From Roseobacter insulae (GTDB taxonomy: Bacteria; Pseudomonadota; Alphaproteobacteria; Rhodobacterales; Rhodobacteraceae): 64,000 nucleotides of DNA. The DNA lies in NCBI RefSeq assembly GCF_019375555.1, contig NZ_JAHXDN010000009.1, positions 1 to 64,000 of the forward strand, read 5' to 3'. Under the pieces are notes generated by a model. The model ran no database searches, was not told the DNA's origin, and saw only the letters and a program-made list of their open reading frames with translations. Numbering within the stretch: the stretch's first letter is position 1; each line of letters opens with the position of its first letter. Positions 51,562-59,513 of this stretch are shown here, one piece after another. The translations under genes and the position numbers were made by a program.

Positions 51562-51670
51562 CGCGGCTTCATTGGTGTTGGTGGCCCCCGCAAGGGACAG
51601 CCTGTCAGGTGTAAGCCAGAGGACAACGCCCTTCATTGCCCGCTCGGGCTCAAAGAGAAGGAGATCAGCC

Positions 51671-52291
51671 GTGACAAAACGCACGTCTGCCAAGTACAAA
51701 ATCGACCGCCGCATGGGCGAAAACATCTGGGGCCGTCCGAAATCCCCGGTGAACCGTCGCGAATACGGCCCCGGCCAGCACGGTCAGCGCCGCAAGGGCA
51801 AGCTTTCCGATTTCGGTATTCAGCTGCGCGCCAAGCAGAAGCTCAAGGGCTACTACGGTGACCTGACCGAGAAACAGTTCCGCCGCATCTACGCCGAAGC
51901 TGAGCGTGTCAAAGGTGATACAGGTGAAAACCTGATCGGCCTGCTGGAGCGTCGTCTGGACGCGGTTGTCTACCGTGCGAAATTCGTCGCCACCGTTTTT
52001 GCAGCCCGCCAGTTCGTGAACCATGGCCACGTGAAAGTGAACGGCAAAAAGGTCAACATTCCCTCCTACCGCGTGCAGGAAGGCGACGTGATCGAAGTGC
52101 GTGACCGGTCCAAGCAACTGGCCGTTCTGCTCGAAGCGACACAACTGCCAGAGCGCGACGTGCCTGACTACGTGGAAGCGGACCATTCCAAAATGACAGC
52201 AAAATTCGTGCGCACCCCGTCGCTGGGCGACGTGCCGTACCCTGTCATAATGGAACCGAACCTCGTCGTGGAATTCTACGCGAAGAACTAA
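51671..52291 (+). CDS. rpsD: 30S ribosomal protein S4
   Basis: A 206-residue primary 16S rRNA-binding protein of the small subunit. [20 protein letters not shown], then [20 protein letters not shown], the S4 domain [20 protein letters not shown] with [20 protein letters not shown], and the end VVEFYAKN. The start is GTG 51671 with AAGGAG eight bases upstream, which gives the standard S4 length. It stands alone, away from other ribosomal genes, with its own promoter and terminator. Confidence 0.97.
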   Translation: MTKRTSAKYKIDRRMGENIWGRPKSPVNRREYGPGQHGQRRKGKLSDFGIQLRAKQKLKGYYGDLTEKQFRRIYAEAERVKGDTGENLIGLLERRLDAVVYRAKFVATVFAARQFVNHGHVKVNGKKVNIPSYRVQEGDVIEVRDRSKQLAVLLEATQLPERDVPDYVEADHSKMTAKFVRTPSLGDVPYPVIMEPNLVVEFYAKN

Positions 52292-52314
52292 GGTTCCTCG
52301 CAATTATTGCTTTG

Positions 52315-52350
52315 GGGCCGCGCCGGATCATGCCAGCGCGGCCCTTTTTT
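52315..52350 (+). terminator. Rho-independent terminator of rpsD
   Basis: GGGCCGCGC (52315-52323) pairs perfectly with GCGCGGCCC (52336-52344) around 12 bases, followed by six T bases (52345-52350). It starts 23 bases after the rpsD stop and ends just before the ribosome site of the next gene. Confidence 0.88.
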
Positions 52351-52367
52351 GTTTCTTGGGGGACGAC

Positions 52368-53786
52368 TTGACCAACTATCCTAATTACGGCCGCATCGAC
52401 GGTCCAATTGTCATCATCGGGTTCGGGTCCATCGGGCGCGGTACGCTGCCGTTGATAGAACGGCATTTCGACTATGACGCGGATCAGCTGGTGGTCATCG
52501 AACCAAGCGAAGCGGTGAAGGGCTTTCTGGCAGAGCGCGGCATCCGCCATCTGCAGACCCGGATCACGCGCGACAACTACCGCAACGTTCTAGGGCGGCT
52601 CTTTGCCAATGGTCAGGGCTTTTGCGTCAACCTGAGCGTCGATACCTCCTCGCTCGACATCATGAAACTCTGCCGCGACCTGGGCGTCCTCTACATCGAC
52701 ACCGTGGTGGAACCCTGGGAAGGGTTTTACTTCGAGACCACGGAGAATGCGGAGCGCACAAATTATGCGCTGCGCCAGAAAGTCCGCGACGAGAAAGCGG
52801 CCAATCCCGGTGGCACAACGGCTGTCTCCTGCTGCGGTGCCAACCCGGGAATGGTCAGCTGGTTCGTCAAGGAAGCCCTGCTGACCCTGGCCCGGGACAC
52901 AGGCCACGACATCGACACACCGGCGGACCGGGCCGGATGGGGCGCGCTCATGCAATCGCTGGGCGTCAGGGGCGTGCACATTGCCGAGCGGGACACACAG
53001 GCCCGCCGCGCCCCGCGCCCGCGGGGGACATTCGTAAACACGTGGTCAGTCGAAGGGTTCATCTCCGAAGGGTTCCAGCCCGCGGAACTGGGCTGGGGCA
53101 CACATGAGACATGGATGCCGGAAAACGCGCACAGCCATGACAGCGGATGCCAGTCTGCAATCTGGTTGGAACGTCCGGGCGCGATCACCCGGGTTCACAC
53201 ATGGTGCCCGACGCCGGGGCCGCAGTTCGGTTTTCTGGTCACGCATAACGAGGCGGTCTCGATATCGGATTACTACACTGTGGGTCCGGCAGATGCGCCG
53301 ACCTTCCGCCCGACGTGCCACTACGCGTATCACCCCTGCGATGACGCGGTGCTATCCCTGCACGAGATGTTCGGGTCCGGCAGGCAGCAGACGATACATC
53401 ATATCCTAGAAGAAGATGAAATCGTCGAGGGGATCGATGAGTTGGGCGTGCTGCTCTACGGGCACGAGAAAAACGCGCTCTGGTACGGCTCCCGTTTGTC
53501 GAACGAGGAGACCAAAAGCCTCGCACCCTACCAGAACGCGACCGGCCTGCAGGTGACCTCTGCCGTGCTTGCAGGGATGGTCTGGGCTCTGGAGAATCCG
53601 AAGGCAGGCATCGTGGAGACCGACGAGATGGACCACGCGCGCTGCCTTGCGGTGCAAATGCCGTATCTTGGCCCGGTGGAAGCCCATTACACCGACTGGA
53701 CGCCGCTTCAGGACCGATGGGAACTGTTCCCCGAAGATACTGATGACAGCGACCCCTGGCTGTTTCGCAATGTTCTGGCCAGTTGA
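52368..53786 (+). CDS. hss: Homospermidine synthase
   Basis: A 472-residue NAD-dependent enzyme making homospermidine from putrescine and spermidine or two putrescines. The Rossmann motif is IVIIGFGSIGRGTLPLIERH, followed by VVIEPSEAVKGFLAERGI and TTAVSCCGANPGMVSWFVKE, which are characteristic of bacterial Hss (about 477 residues). The likely start is TTG 52368, five bases after GGGGGA; an in-frame TTG at 52356 lies inside that ribosome site. The gene begins 17 bases after the rpsD terminator, so its promoter may overlap the rpsD end. Confidence 0.9.
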   Translation: MTNYPNYGRIDGPIVIIGFGSIGRGTLPLIERHFDYDADQLVVIEPSEAVKGFLAERGIRHLQTRITRDNYRNVLGRLFANGQGFCVNLSVDTSSLDIMKLCRDLGVLYIDTVVEPWEGFYFETTENAERTNYALRQKVRDEKAANPGGTTAVSCCGANPGMVSWFVKEALLTLARDTGHDIDTPADRAGWGALMQSLGVRGVHIAERDTQARRAPRPRGTFVNTWSVEGFISEGFQPAELGWGTHETWMPENAHSHDSGCQSAIWLERPGAITRVHTWCPTPGPQFGFLVTHNEAVSISDYYTVGPADAPTFRPTCHYAYHPCDDAVLSLHEMFGSGRQQTIHHILEEDEIVEGIDELGVLLYGHEKNALWYGSRLSNEETKSLAPYQNATGLQVTSAVLAGMVWALENPKAGIVETDEMDHARCLAVQMPYLGPVEAHYTDWTPLQDRWELFPEDTDDSDPWLFRNVLAS

Positions 53787-53857
53787 GCCGCGCCCGCAGT
53801 TGGCGGTGGCAGACCGGGCGGCACCCCGCTAAGGTCCGCCGGACAGGAGAAGACCCG

Positions 53858-54943
53858 ATGACTACAGCACTGCGTCCGCAACCCGGTATCATGGACATCG
53901 CTCTTTATCAGGGCGGTGCCTCAAGGATCGAGGGGCAGAGAGATCCGCTCAAGCTGAGCTCGAACGAAAACCCCTTTGGCGCCAGCCCAAAGGCCATGGC
54001 GGCGGTGACCGAAGCGGCCACAGGGTTGCATCGTTACCCGTCGACGGACCATGCAAAGCTGCGGCAGGTGATTGCAGAGGTGCATGGTCTGGACGCCGAC
54101 CGGATCATCTGCGGCGTCGGCTCGGATGAGATCCTCACGTTGCTTGCCATGGCCTACGCCGGTCCGGGCGACGAGGTGCTTTACACCGAGCACGGGTTTT
54201 CCCTTTACAGGGTGTTCGCGCTCTCTGCCGGGGCGACGCCTGTTGTCGCCGAGGAAACCGACCGCTGCGTGGACGTGGACAAACTCATAGCCGGGATCAC
54301 CCCCGCCACGCGGATCATCTACATCGCGAACCCTGCCAATCCGACGGGCACAGCGCTGGGATCTGATGAGCTGGCGCGCCTTGCAGACGCGGTGCCACCC
54401 GAATGCCTGCTGGTGCTTGACGGGGCCTATGCGGAATTCTTTGACGGCTACGATGGCGGCGCATCGCTGGCGCGCGCGCACGGTAACGTCGTGATGACCC
54501 GCACCTTTTCCAAGCTCTACGGTCTGGGCGGCCTGCGGGTTGGCTGGGGCTATGCCGCGCAGGAGGTTATTGATGTGCTGAACCGCATCCGCGGCCCCTT
54601 CAACATGTCGACCGTCGCCCTTGCAGGTGCCGAGGGCGCGATGCGTGACCGCGCATTTGTCGACCGATGTCTGCGCGAGAATGCCGAACAGCGCGTGCGT
54701 CTGACGGGCGGTCTGAGGCAACTCGGTATCGCCTGTGACGAGAGCCACGCCAATTTCGTACTGGCGCGGTTCGAGGATGAGGCGGAGGCCATCGCCGCCG
54801 ATGCCCATCTGAAGACGGTCGGCATTCTGGTGCGGCTGGTCAAGGGCTACGGGTTCCCCGACGCGCTGCGCATTACCGTCGGGCGGGCCGAGGATGTTAC
54901 CCGCGTGCTGGAGGCGCTGGCATCCTTCAAGGGGGCAGAATGA
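53858..54943 (+). CDS. hisC: Histidinol-phosphate aminotransferase
   Basis: A 361-residue class I/II PLP aminotransferase. LKLSSNENPFGASPKAM, YIANPANPTGTAL and the PLP-lysine segment TRTFSKLYGLGGLRVGW are the HisC hallmarks. It acts in histidine synthesis, and in many alphaproteobacteria also on aromatic 2-oxo acids. This fits its four-base overlap with the prephenate dehydrogenase gene. AGGAGA precedes the ATG at 53858. Confidence 0.92.
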   Translation: MTTALRPQPGIMDIALYQGGASRIEGQRDPLKLSSNENPFGASPKAMAAVTEAATGLHRYPSTDHAKLRQVIAEVHGLDADRIICGVGSDEILTLLAMAYAGPGDEVLYTEHGFSLYRVFALSAGATPVVAEETDRCVDVDKLIAGITPATRIIYIANPANPTGTALGSDELARLADAVPPECLLVLDGAYAEFFDGYDGGASLARAHGNVVMTRTFSKLYGLGGLRVGWGYAAQEVIDVLNRIRGPFNMSTVALAGAEGAMRDRAFVDRCLRENAEQRVRLTGGLRQLGIACDESHANFVLARFEDEAEAIAADAHLKTVGILVRLVKGYGFPDALRITVGRAEDVTRVLEALASFKGAE

Positions 54944-55860
54944 GCGTTATCTACAACCGCGTGGCTCTCATCGGGCTGGGGCTGATCGCGTCATCCATCT
55001 TTTGGGCGATTAAACGCAACGGATTGGCTGCCGAGGTTACCGGCTATGCGCGCAGTGCTGAAACACGCGACACTGCGCGGCGCATCGGCCTGTGCGATCG
55101 CGTTTGCGACAGCGCGGCAGAGGCGGCGGCAGATGCCGATCTCGTGGTTTTGTGCGTACCGGTTGGCGCGATGGCGGCAGTGGCGGCTGAGATCGGACCG
55201 GTTCTGAAGCCGGGCGCAACCGTGACCGACGTCGGTTCCGTCAAGCGGGACGTGATTGAAAGCGTGTCACCGCATGTACCGGAGGGTGTGCATTTCATTC
55301 CCAGCCACCCCCTTGCCGGGACGGAGCATTCAGGCCCCGAGGCAGGTTTCGCTGAACTCTTTGATAACCGATGGTGGCTGCTGGTGCCGGCCGAGGGATC
55401 GGATCGGCAAGCTGTCGCACGCCTGCGTGCGCTCTGGGAAGGCGTCGGCAGCAATGTCGACGAGATGGACGCAGATCACCACGACTTGGTCCTAGCGGTC
55501 ACGAGCCACGCGCCGCACCTGATTGCCTACACGATGGTCGGGGTCGCGGACGACTTGCGCCGGGTGACGGACAGCGAGGTGATCAAGTACTCTGCCGCCG
55601 GTTTCCGGGATTTCACCCGGATCGCGGCCAGCGACCCCACGATGTGGCGGGATGTCTTTTTGACCAACAAGGACGCCACGCTGGAAATTCTCGGGCGCTT
55701 TACCGAAGAGCTCTTTGCGCTGCAGCGGGCGATCCGAACGGGGGACGGAGATCACCTGCACGACTACTTCACCCGCACCCGGGCGATCCGCCGCGGGATC
55801 ATCGAGGCGGGTCAAGATACCGACGCACCGGATTTCGGTCGCGTGAAACAACCGAAGTGA
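54940..55860 (+). CDS. Prephenate/arogenate dehydrogenase
   Basis: A 306-residue NAD(P) enzyme of tyrosine synthesis that decarboxylates prephenate or arogenate. The nucleotide motif is VALIGLGLIASSIFWAIKRN. The catalytic region is FIPSHPLAGTEHSGPEAGF, with the His in the HPLAGTE motif, and AVTSHAPHLIAY is the second conserved His block. It sits between hisC and the extensin gene, overlapping each by four bases. TyrA-type fusion to chorismate mutase is absent. Confidence 0.92.
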   Translation: MSVIYNRVALIGLGLIASSIFWAIKRNGLAAEVTGYARSAETRDTARRIGLCDRVCDSAAEAAADADLVVLCVPVGAMAAVAAEIGPVLKPGATVTDVGSVKRDVIESVSPHVPEGVHFIPSHPLAGTEHSGPEAGFAELFDNRWWLLVPAEGSDRQAVARLRALWEGVGSNVDEMDADHHDLVLAVTSHAPHLIAYTMVGVADDLRRVTDSEVIKYSAAGFRDFTRIAASDPTMWRDVFLTNKDATLEILGRFTEELFALQRAIRTGDGDHLHDYFTRTRAIRRGIIEAGQDTDAPDFGRVKQPK

Positions 55861-56654
55861 AGGTCCTGAGCCTTGTCTTTGCGCTGCTTGCCGGCGCTGC
55901 GCTGGCGGCGCCCGAAACGGTGAAACGACCGGTGGGCCGGCCGGGTTCAACCGCCGGGGGCACACACCCACTGGTGCTTGACGGGTCGGGCGCCATCGCA
56001 ACACCCCAACGTGACCCCGCGGCCCAGGCAGCAACGCGTCGCGGCACCGCCCCCACAACATCCCTGCGACCGCAGAAACGAACCCGCGCGGTAATGCGCA
56101 GCGCGCGCAAGCACCGCAAGCTGCGCGAGAAGGGGGCGGTATGCGGCGACACCGATATTCAGGGGGAAATCGTCGGGCGCGTGGCCGGCAGGATCTCCGG
56201 ATGTGGTCTTGCAGAGGCTGTGCGCGTGCGCTCTGTTTCAGATGTGACCCTCAGCCAGCGTTCGGTGATGGATTGCGACACCGCGCGGGCGCTCAAGAGC
56301 TGGGTGGATCAGAGCGTCAAGCCCGCCCTGCGCAAGCAAGGGGGCGGCGTGAAGGGATTGCGCGTGGCCGCGCACTACGCCTGCCGCACGCGCAACAATA
56401 AAAAGGGTGCGCGTATTTCCGAACACGGCAAGGGGCGCGCGATTGATATCTCGGGCTTCCAGCTGCGCGACGGGACGAGGATCACCGTGCTAAGGGGGTG
56501 GACCGCGCGCGCAACGGCGCAAGCCATGCGCGATATGCACCGAGGCGCCTGCGGGCCCTTCGGCACAGTGCTGGGGCCGAATGCCGACAGTTTCCACCGG
56601 GACCACTTTCACTTCGATACCGCAAGGTACCGTTCCGGGACGTACTGCCGCTAG
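55857..56654 (+). CDS. Exported extensin-like (M15/LAS-type) protein
   Basis: A 265-residue protein starting at GTG 55857, which overlaps the tyrosine-pathway gene stop (GTGA). The signal peptide (residues 1-17) is followed by a Pro/Arg-rich linker. The C-terminal extensin-like domain (about 95-265) carries RISEHGKGRAIDISGF and DSFHRDHFHFDTARY. The His-Asp and HFHFD spacing resembles the zinc site of LAS metallopeptidases such as VanY, so a cell-wall peptidase role is plausible but unproven. Its end overlaps the convergent DUF2125 gene by four bases. Confidence 0.87.
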   Translation: MKVLSLVFALLAGAALAAPETVKRPVGRPGSTAGGTHPLVLDGSGAIATPQRDPAAQAATRRGTAPTTSLRPQKRTRAVMRSARKHRKLREKGAVCGDTDIQGEIVGRVAGRISGCGLAEAVRVRSVSDVTLSQRSVMDCDTARALKSWVDQSVKPALRKQGGGVKGLRVAAHYACRTRNNKKGARISEHGKGRAIDISGFQLRDGTRITVLRGWTARATAQAMRDMHRGACGPFGTVLGPNADSFHRDHFHFDTARYRSGTYCR

Positions 56655-57655
56655 CGCAAACGGAACCGGGGCGCGGGACCCAGCGGGATAAAGCCCAGAG
56701 AGACGAAGCCGTCGCGCAGGGTCAGTGTGACGTCCAGCGTCTCCGGGTTTCCGGCCAAGGAGGCTAAAGTCGACAGCGCCTGTTCGATCTGGGGTCGCAA
56801 ACCGGACGGCAAAATGCCAGCGGTCTCGGCGATCGCCAGCATCGCGCGCCAGTTTCGGGCCTGCACATTCACACTGCCGGTCGCGGCCCCGGCCACGTCA
56901 ACATCGAGGTTGGCCGCAAACCGCAACTGGAGATCGCCCCAGATCGCCTCTGCCTGCGGTATGGAAATCTGTCGGGGTTGAGGACGGGAAACTTCGAGCG
57001 CGGTGATGTCCCAGATCCGGTCAAATCGCACGGTTGACTGCACGCTCAACCGGTCGAAAGTCACCGGCCACTCTTGCGGAATGAACAAGGCCGAACGTGG
57101 TATCTCCCCCGGTCTCAACCCGTCGACATCAAGATTGAAATGGTAGGTCGCCGGCATCTCCGGGTCGTGCACAACAGCCGCACGAGACGTTCCACCGGAG
57201 AGCAGATCGCCTGCCTCGCCGTCGAGCAGCCACACGTCTGCAGATGCTTCCATCTGCTCCAGTGCAAGGGCCGCTCCGGTGTCCACGAACAGGTTTGCCC
57301 GGCCCTCCTGGGTCAGAAACCGGGTGCGTGTCTCGGGGCTTGCCAGAAGAATGGGATCATTCGGCAAAACCAGGGTGATTTGTCCCGGGTCCCACACCGG
57401 CGCCCCCAGGCGCAGTGCAGAGGTTTCCAGCGCCACACCGGTGTCAGGGTCAGCCAGCAGCGGGTCCTTCAGAGTGATGCGAATATCAAGCGGATAGCCT
57501 TCGAAAGCGATAGCGGAGGTTTCGGCCTGCCACCCTTCGGACTGCCGGGCCGCAAGCCAGCCTTCGATGCCCCGTACAGCTCCGAGCGTGGCCATGACCC
57601 ACCATCCGCTCCACACCAGAGCGACAAGCACAACCAGCCAGATGACACGACGCAT
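56651..57655 (-). CDS. DUF2125 family protein
   Basis: A 334-residue protein with an N-terminal membrane anchor or signal (MRRVIWLVVLVALVWSGWWV) and a large beta-rich periplasmic part. WLAARQSEGWQAETSAIAFE, then GYPLDIRITLKDP is the typical DUF2125 opening, seen mainly in alphaproteobacteria. AAAGGG precedes the ATG at 57655; the long upstream frame to 57991 is antisense to the next gene. Function unknown; the AsmA-like look of the fold is only an impression. Confidence 0.82.
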   Translation of the reverse strand: MRRVIWLVVLVALVWSGWWVMATLGAVRGIEGWLAARQSEGWQAETSAIAFEGYPLDIRITLKDPLLADPDTGVALETSALRLGAPVWDPGQITLVLPNDPILLASPETRTRFLTQEGRANLFVDTGAALALEQMEASADVWLLDGEAGDLLSGGTSRAAVVHDPEMPATYHFNLDVDGLRPGEIPRSALFIPQEWPVTFDRLSVQSTVRFDRIWDITALEVSRPQPRQISIPQAEAIWGDLQLRFAANLDVDVAGAATGSVNVQARNWRAMLAIAETAGILPSGLRPQIEQALSTLASLAGNPETLDVTLTLRDGFVSLGFIPLGPAPRFRLR

Positions 57656-57720
57656 GACAGAGCCCTTTCCCTTGCCGCCGTTTTCAGGTTTACGCAATGC
57701 AGCGAGGGAGAACCAGCACG

Positions 57721-58251
57721 ATGACGATGTGGGTATTCGGGTATGGAAGCCTGTTATGGAACCCCGGATTTGACGTGGCCGAACAGGCCGTGGGCATATT
57801 GCCAGGATATGCGCGATCCTTTTGCATGTGGTCGATTCACCATCGCGGCACTGAAGATCACCCCGGGCTGGTTCTGGCGCTGGACGAAGACCCCGCCCAT
57901 GCCTGCGAGGGTGTGGCTCTGGCCGTTGCCGCCGGTCAGGAGGCGGTAACACTGGCCTATCTGCGAGAGCGCGAATTGATCTCCTCTGCATATCTGGAAC
58001 GGGAGCTGGATATTGACCTTGTTGACGGGCGGCGGGTGCGCGCGCTGTGTTATGTGATCAATCCTGACCACGTCCAGTATTGTGGCGGAATGCCGCTGGA
58101 GGAGCAGGCGCAGATCATCGCGCGGGCCAAGGGCGGCATGGGTCCAAACACCGAATATCTTTACAATACCGCCACCCATCTGACCGAGATCGGCTTGCAC
58201 GATCCGGACCTTGAATGGCTCAGTCAGCGGGTCCGTCACCTCACCGCATAA
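57721..58251 (+). CDS. ChaC-like gamma-glutamylcyclotransferase
   Basis: A 176-residue cytosolic enzyme expected to degrade glutathione to 5-oxoproline and Cys-Gly. The substrate-binding motif WVFGYGSLLWNPGFDV starts the protein. ACEGVALAVAAGQ carries the probable catalytic Glu, and PNTEYLYNTATHLTEIGL is the ChaC-type C-terminal block. The ATG at 57721 is used; ATG 57727 is also possible. Together with ggt at 4 kb the window holds two glutathione-degrading enzymes of different compartments. Confidence 0.88.
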   Translation: MTMWVFGYGSLLWNPGFDVAEQAVGILPGYARSFCMWSIHHRGTEDHPGLVLALDEDPAHACEGVALAVAAGQEAVTLAYLRERELISSAYLERELDIDLVDGRRVRALCYVINPDHVQYCGGMPLEEQAQIIARAKGGMGPNTEYLYNTATHLTEIGLHDPDLEWLSQRVRHLTA

Positions 58252-58326
58252 ATCCTTGGCGCTGGTGGCGGTTTTCAGTGTAAGCTGCCGTCAGAGCAGA
58301 ACAATAAAGCGCAGGAGCCAGAGCGC

Positions 58327-59511
58327 ATGGCATTGCCAGAAAAAGAGGCAAGACCGGTTTTCTCCCAACCGGTGCGGCAGATTTCGCTGATGCTGATTGT
58401 ACTCGCGCTGTCCAGTTTCGGCAGCTTTCTCGCCCTGCCGCGCGTGTTGCCGGTTTTTGAGGCGAACCCCTATCTGAATGGCTTCATTATCTTCGTGTTT
58501 ATCATCGGGGTTTTTGCCTGTTTTTATCAGGTTTTTCAACTGATCGGATCCGTGCGCTGGATTGAACGATTTGCCACTGATTCCCTCGACAGCAGTATCA
58601 AGGCGCCGCAACTCCTCGCACCGCTGGCGTCCCTGTTGCGCTCGCGGGGCGCGCGCATGCAGGTGAGTGCCTCGTCCACGCGATCTATCCTCGACTCGGT
58701 CGTGAACCGTATCGAAGAGGCGCGGGAAATCACCCGATATATTGTCAGCATGCTGATTTTCCTGGGGCTTTTGGGCACGTTCTACGGGCTTGCAACAACC
58801 GTGCCCGCCATCGTGGAAACCATCAGCAGCCTAGCACCCGAAGAGGGTGAGGGCGGTCTTCAGGTTTTCAATCGCCTGATGAGCGGGTTGCAAACGCAGC
58901 TGGGCGGCATGGGTGTGGCCTTCGCGTCGTCTCTGCTGGGGCTTGCGGGCTCTCTCATTGTCGGCCTGTTGGAACTCTTTGCCGGGCACGGCCAGAACCG
59001 CTTTTACCGCGAGCTCGAAGAATGGCTGAGCTCGATCACCCGCGTCGGGTTTACAACCGGGGACGAGGCATCGGGCGATCAATCCGTGCTGGCCGGTGTT
59101 GTCGACCACATGGCCGAGCAGATGGAAGAACTGCAGCGGATGTTCATACAGTCCGACGTCAGCCGCGGGCAGGTGCAGGAACGGCTCGGCGCACTTGCAA
59201 ATTCGATCGAACAGATGACCGACCGAATGGACCGGCCCGATCCCGCGACCCTAGCCCTGGAGCGGGTTGCCGAAGGGCAGGAGCGGCTGATCTCGGTTCT
59301 GGAAAATCAGACGCATGGCGACGGTATCGATGCCGAAAGCCGCATGCGGTTACGGTCCATAGATGTGCAGATGCTGAGAATTCTGGAAGAGATATCCGCC
59401 GGGCGTCAGGAGAGCATGGCCGAATTGCGCATGGATATTTCAAAACTGGCCGATGCTATGCGCCCCAGACGTGCGCGGCCCGTGATGAAATCAAACCCCG
59501 AGGATAGCTGA
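58327..59511 (+). CDS. MotA/TolQ/ExbB-family proton-channel subunit
   Basis: A 394-residue inner-membrane protein. Four spans are predicted at about 18-38, 51-73, 137-163 and 196-218. The last two carry the family signatures MLIFLGLLGTFYGLATTV and GMGVAFASSLLGLAGSLIVG, which line the ion path in MotA/TolQ/ExbB. A cytoplasmic tail of about 175 residues (220-394) is rich in heptad-like helices. The OmpA-domain partner starts two bases after the stop. Flagellar MotA landmarks are not obvious, and no flagellar gene is near. It should form a proton-driven stator; what it moves is unknown. Confidence 0.85.
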   Translation: MALPEKEARPVFSQPVRQISLMLIVLALSSFGSFLALPRVLPVFEANPYLNGFIIFVFIIGVFACFYQVFQLIGSVRWIERFATDSLDSSIKAPQLLAPLASLLRSRGARMQVSASSTRSILDSVVNRIEEAREITRYIVSMLIFLGLLGTFYGLATTVPAIVETISSLAPEEGEGGLQVFNRLMSGLQTQLGGMGVAFASSLLGLAGSLIVGLLELFAGHGQNRFYRELEEWLSSITRVGFTTGDEASGDQSVLAGVVDHMAEQMEELQRMFIQSDVSRGQVQERLGALANSIEQMTDRMDRPDPATLALERVAEGQERLISVLENQTHGDGIDAESRMRLRSIDVQMLRILEEISAGRQESMAELRMDISKLADAMRPRRARPVMKSNPEDS

Positions 59512-59513
59512 GC

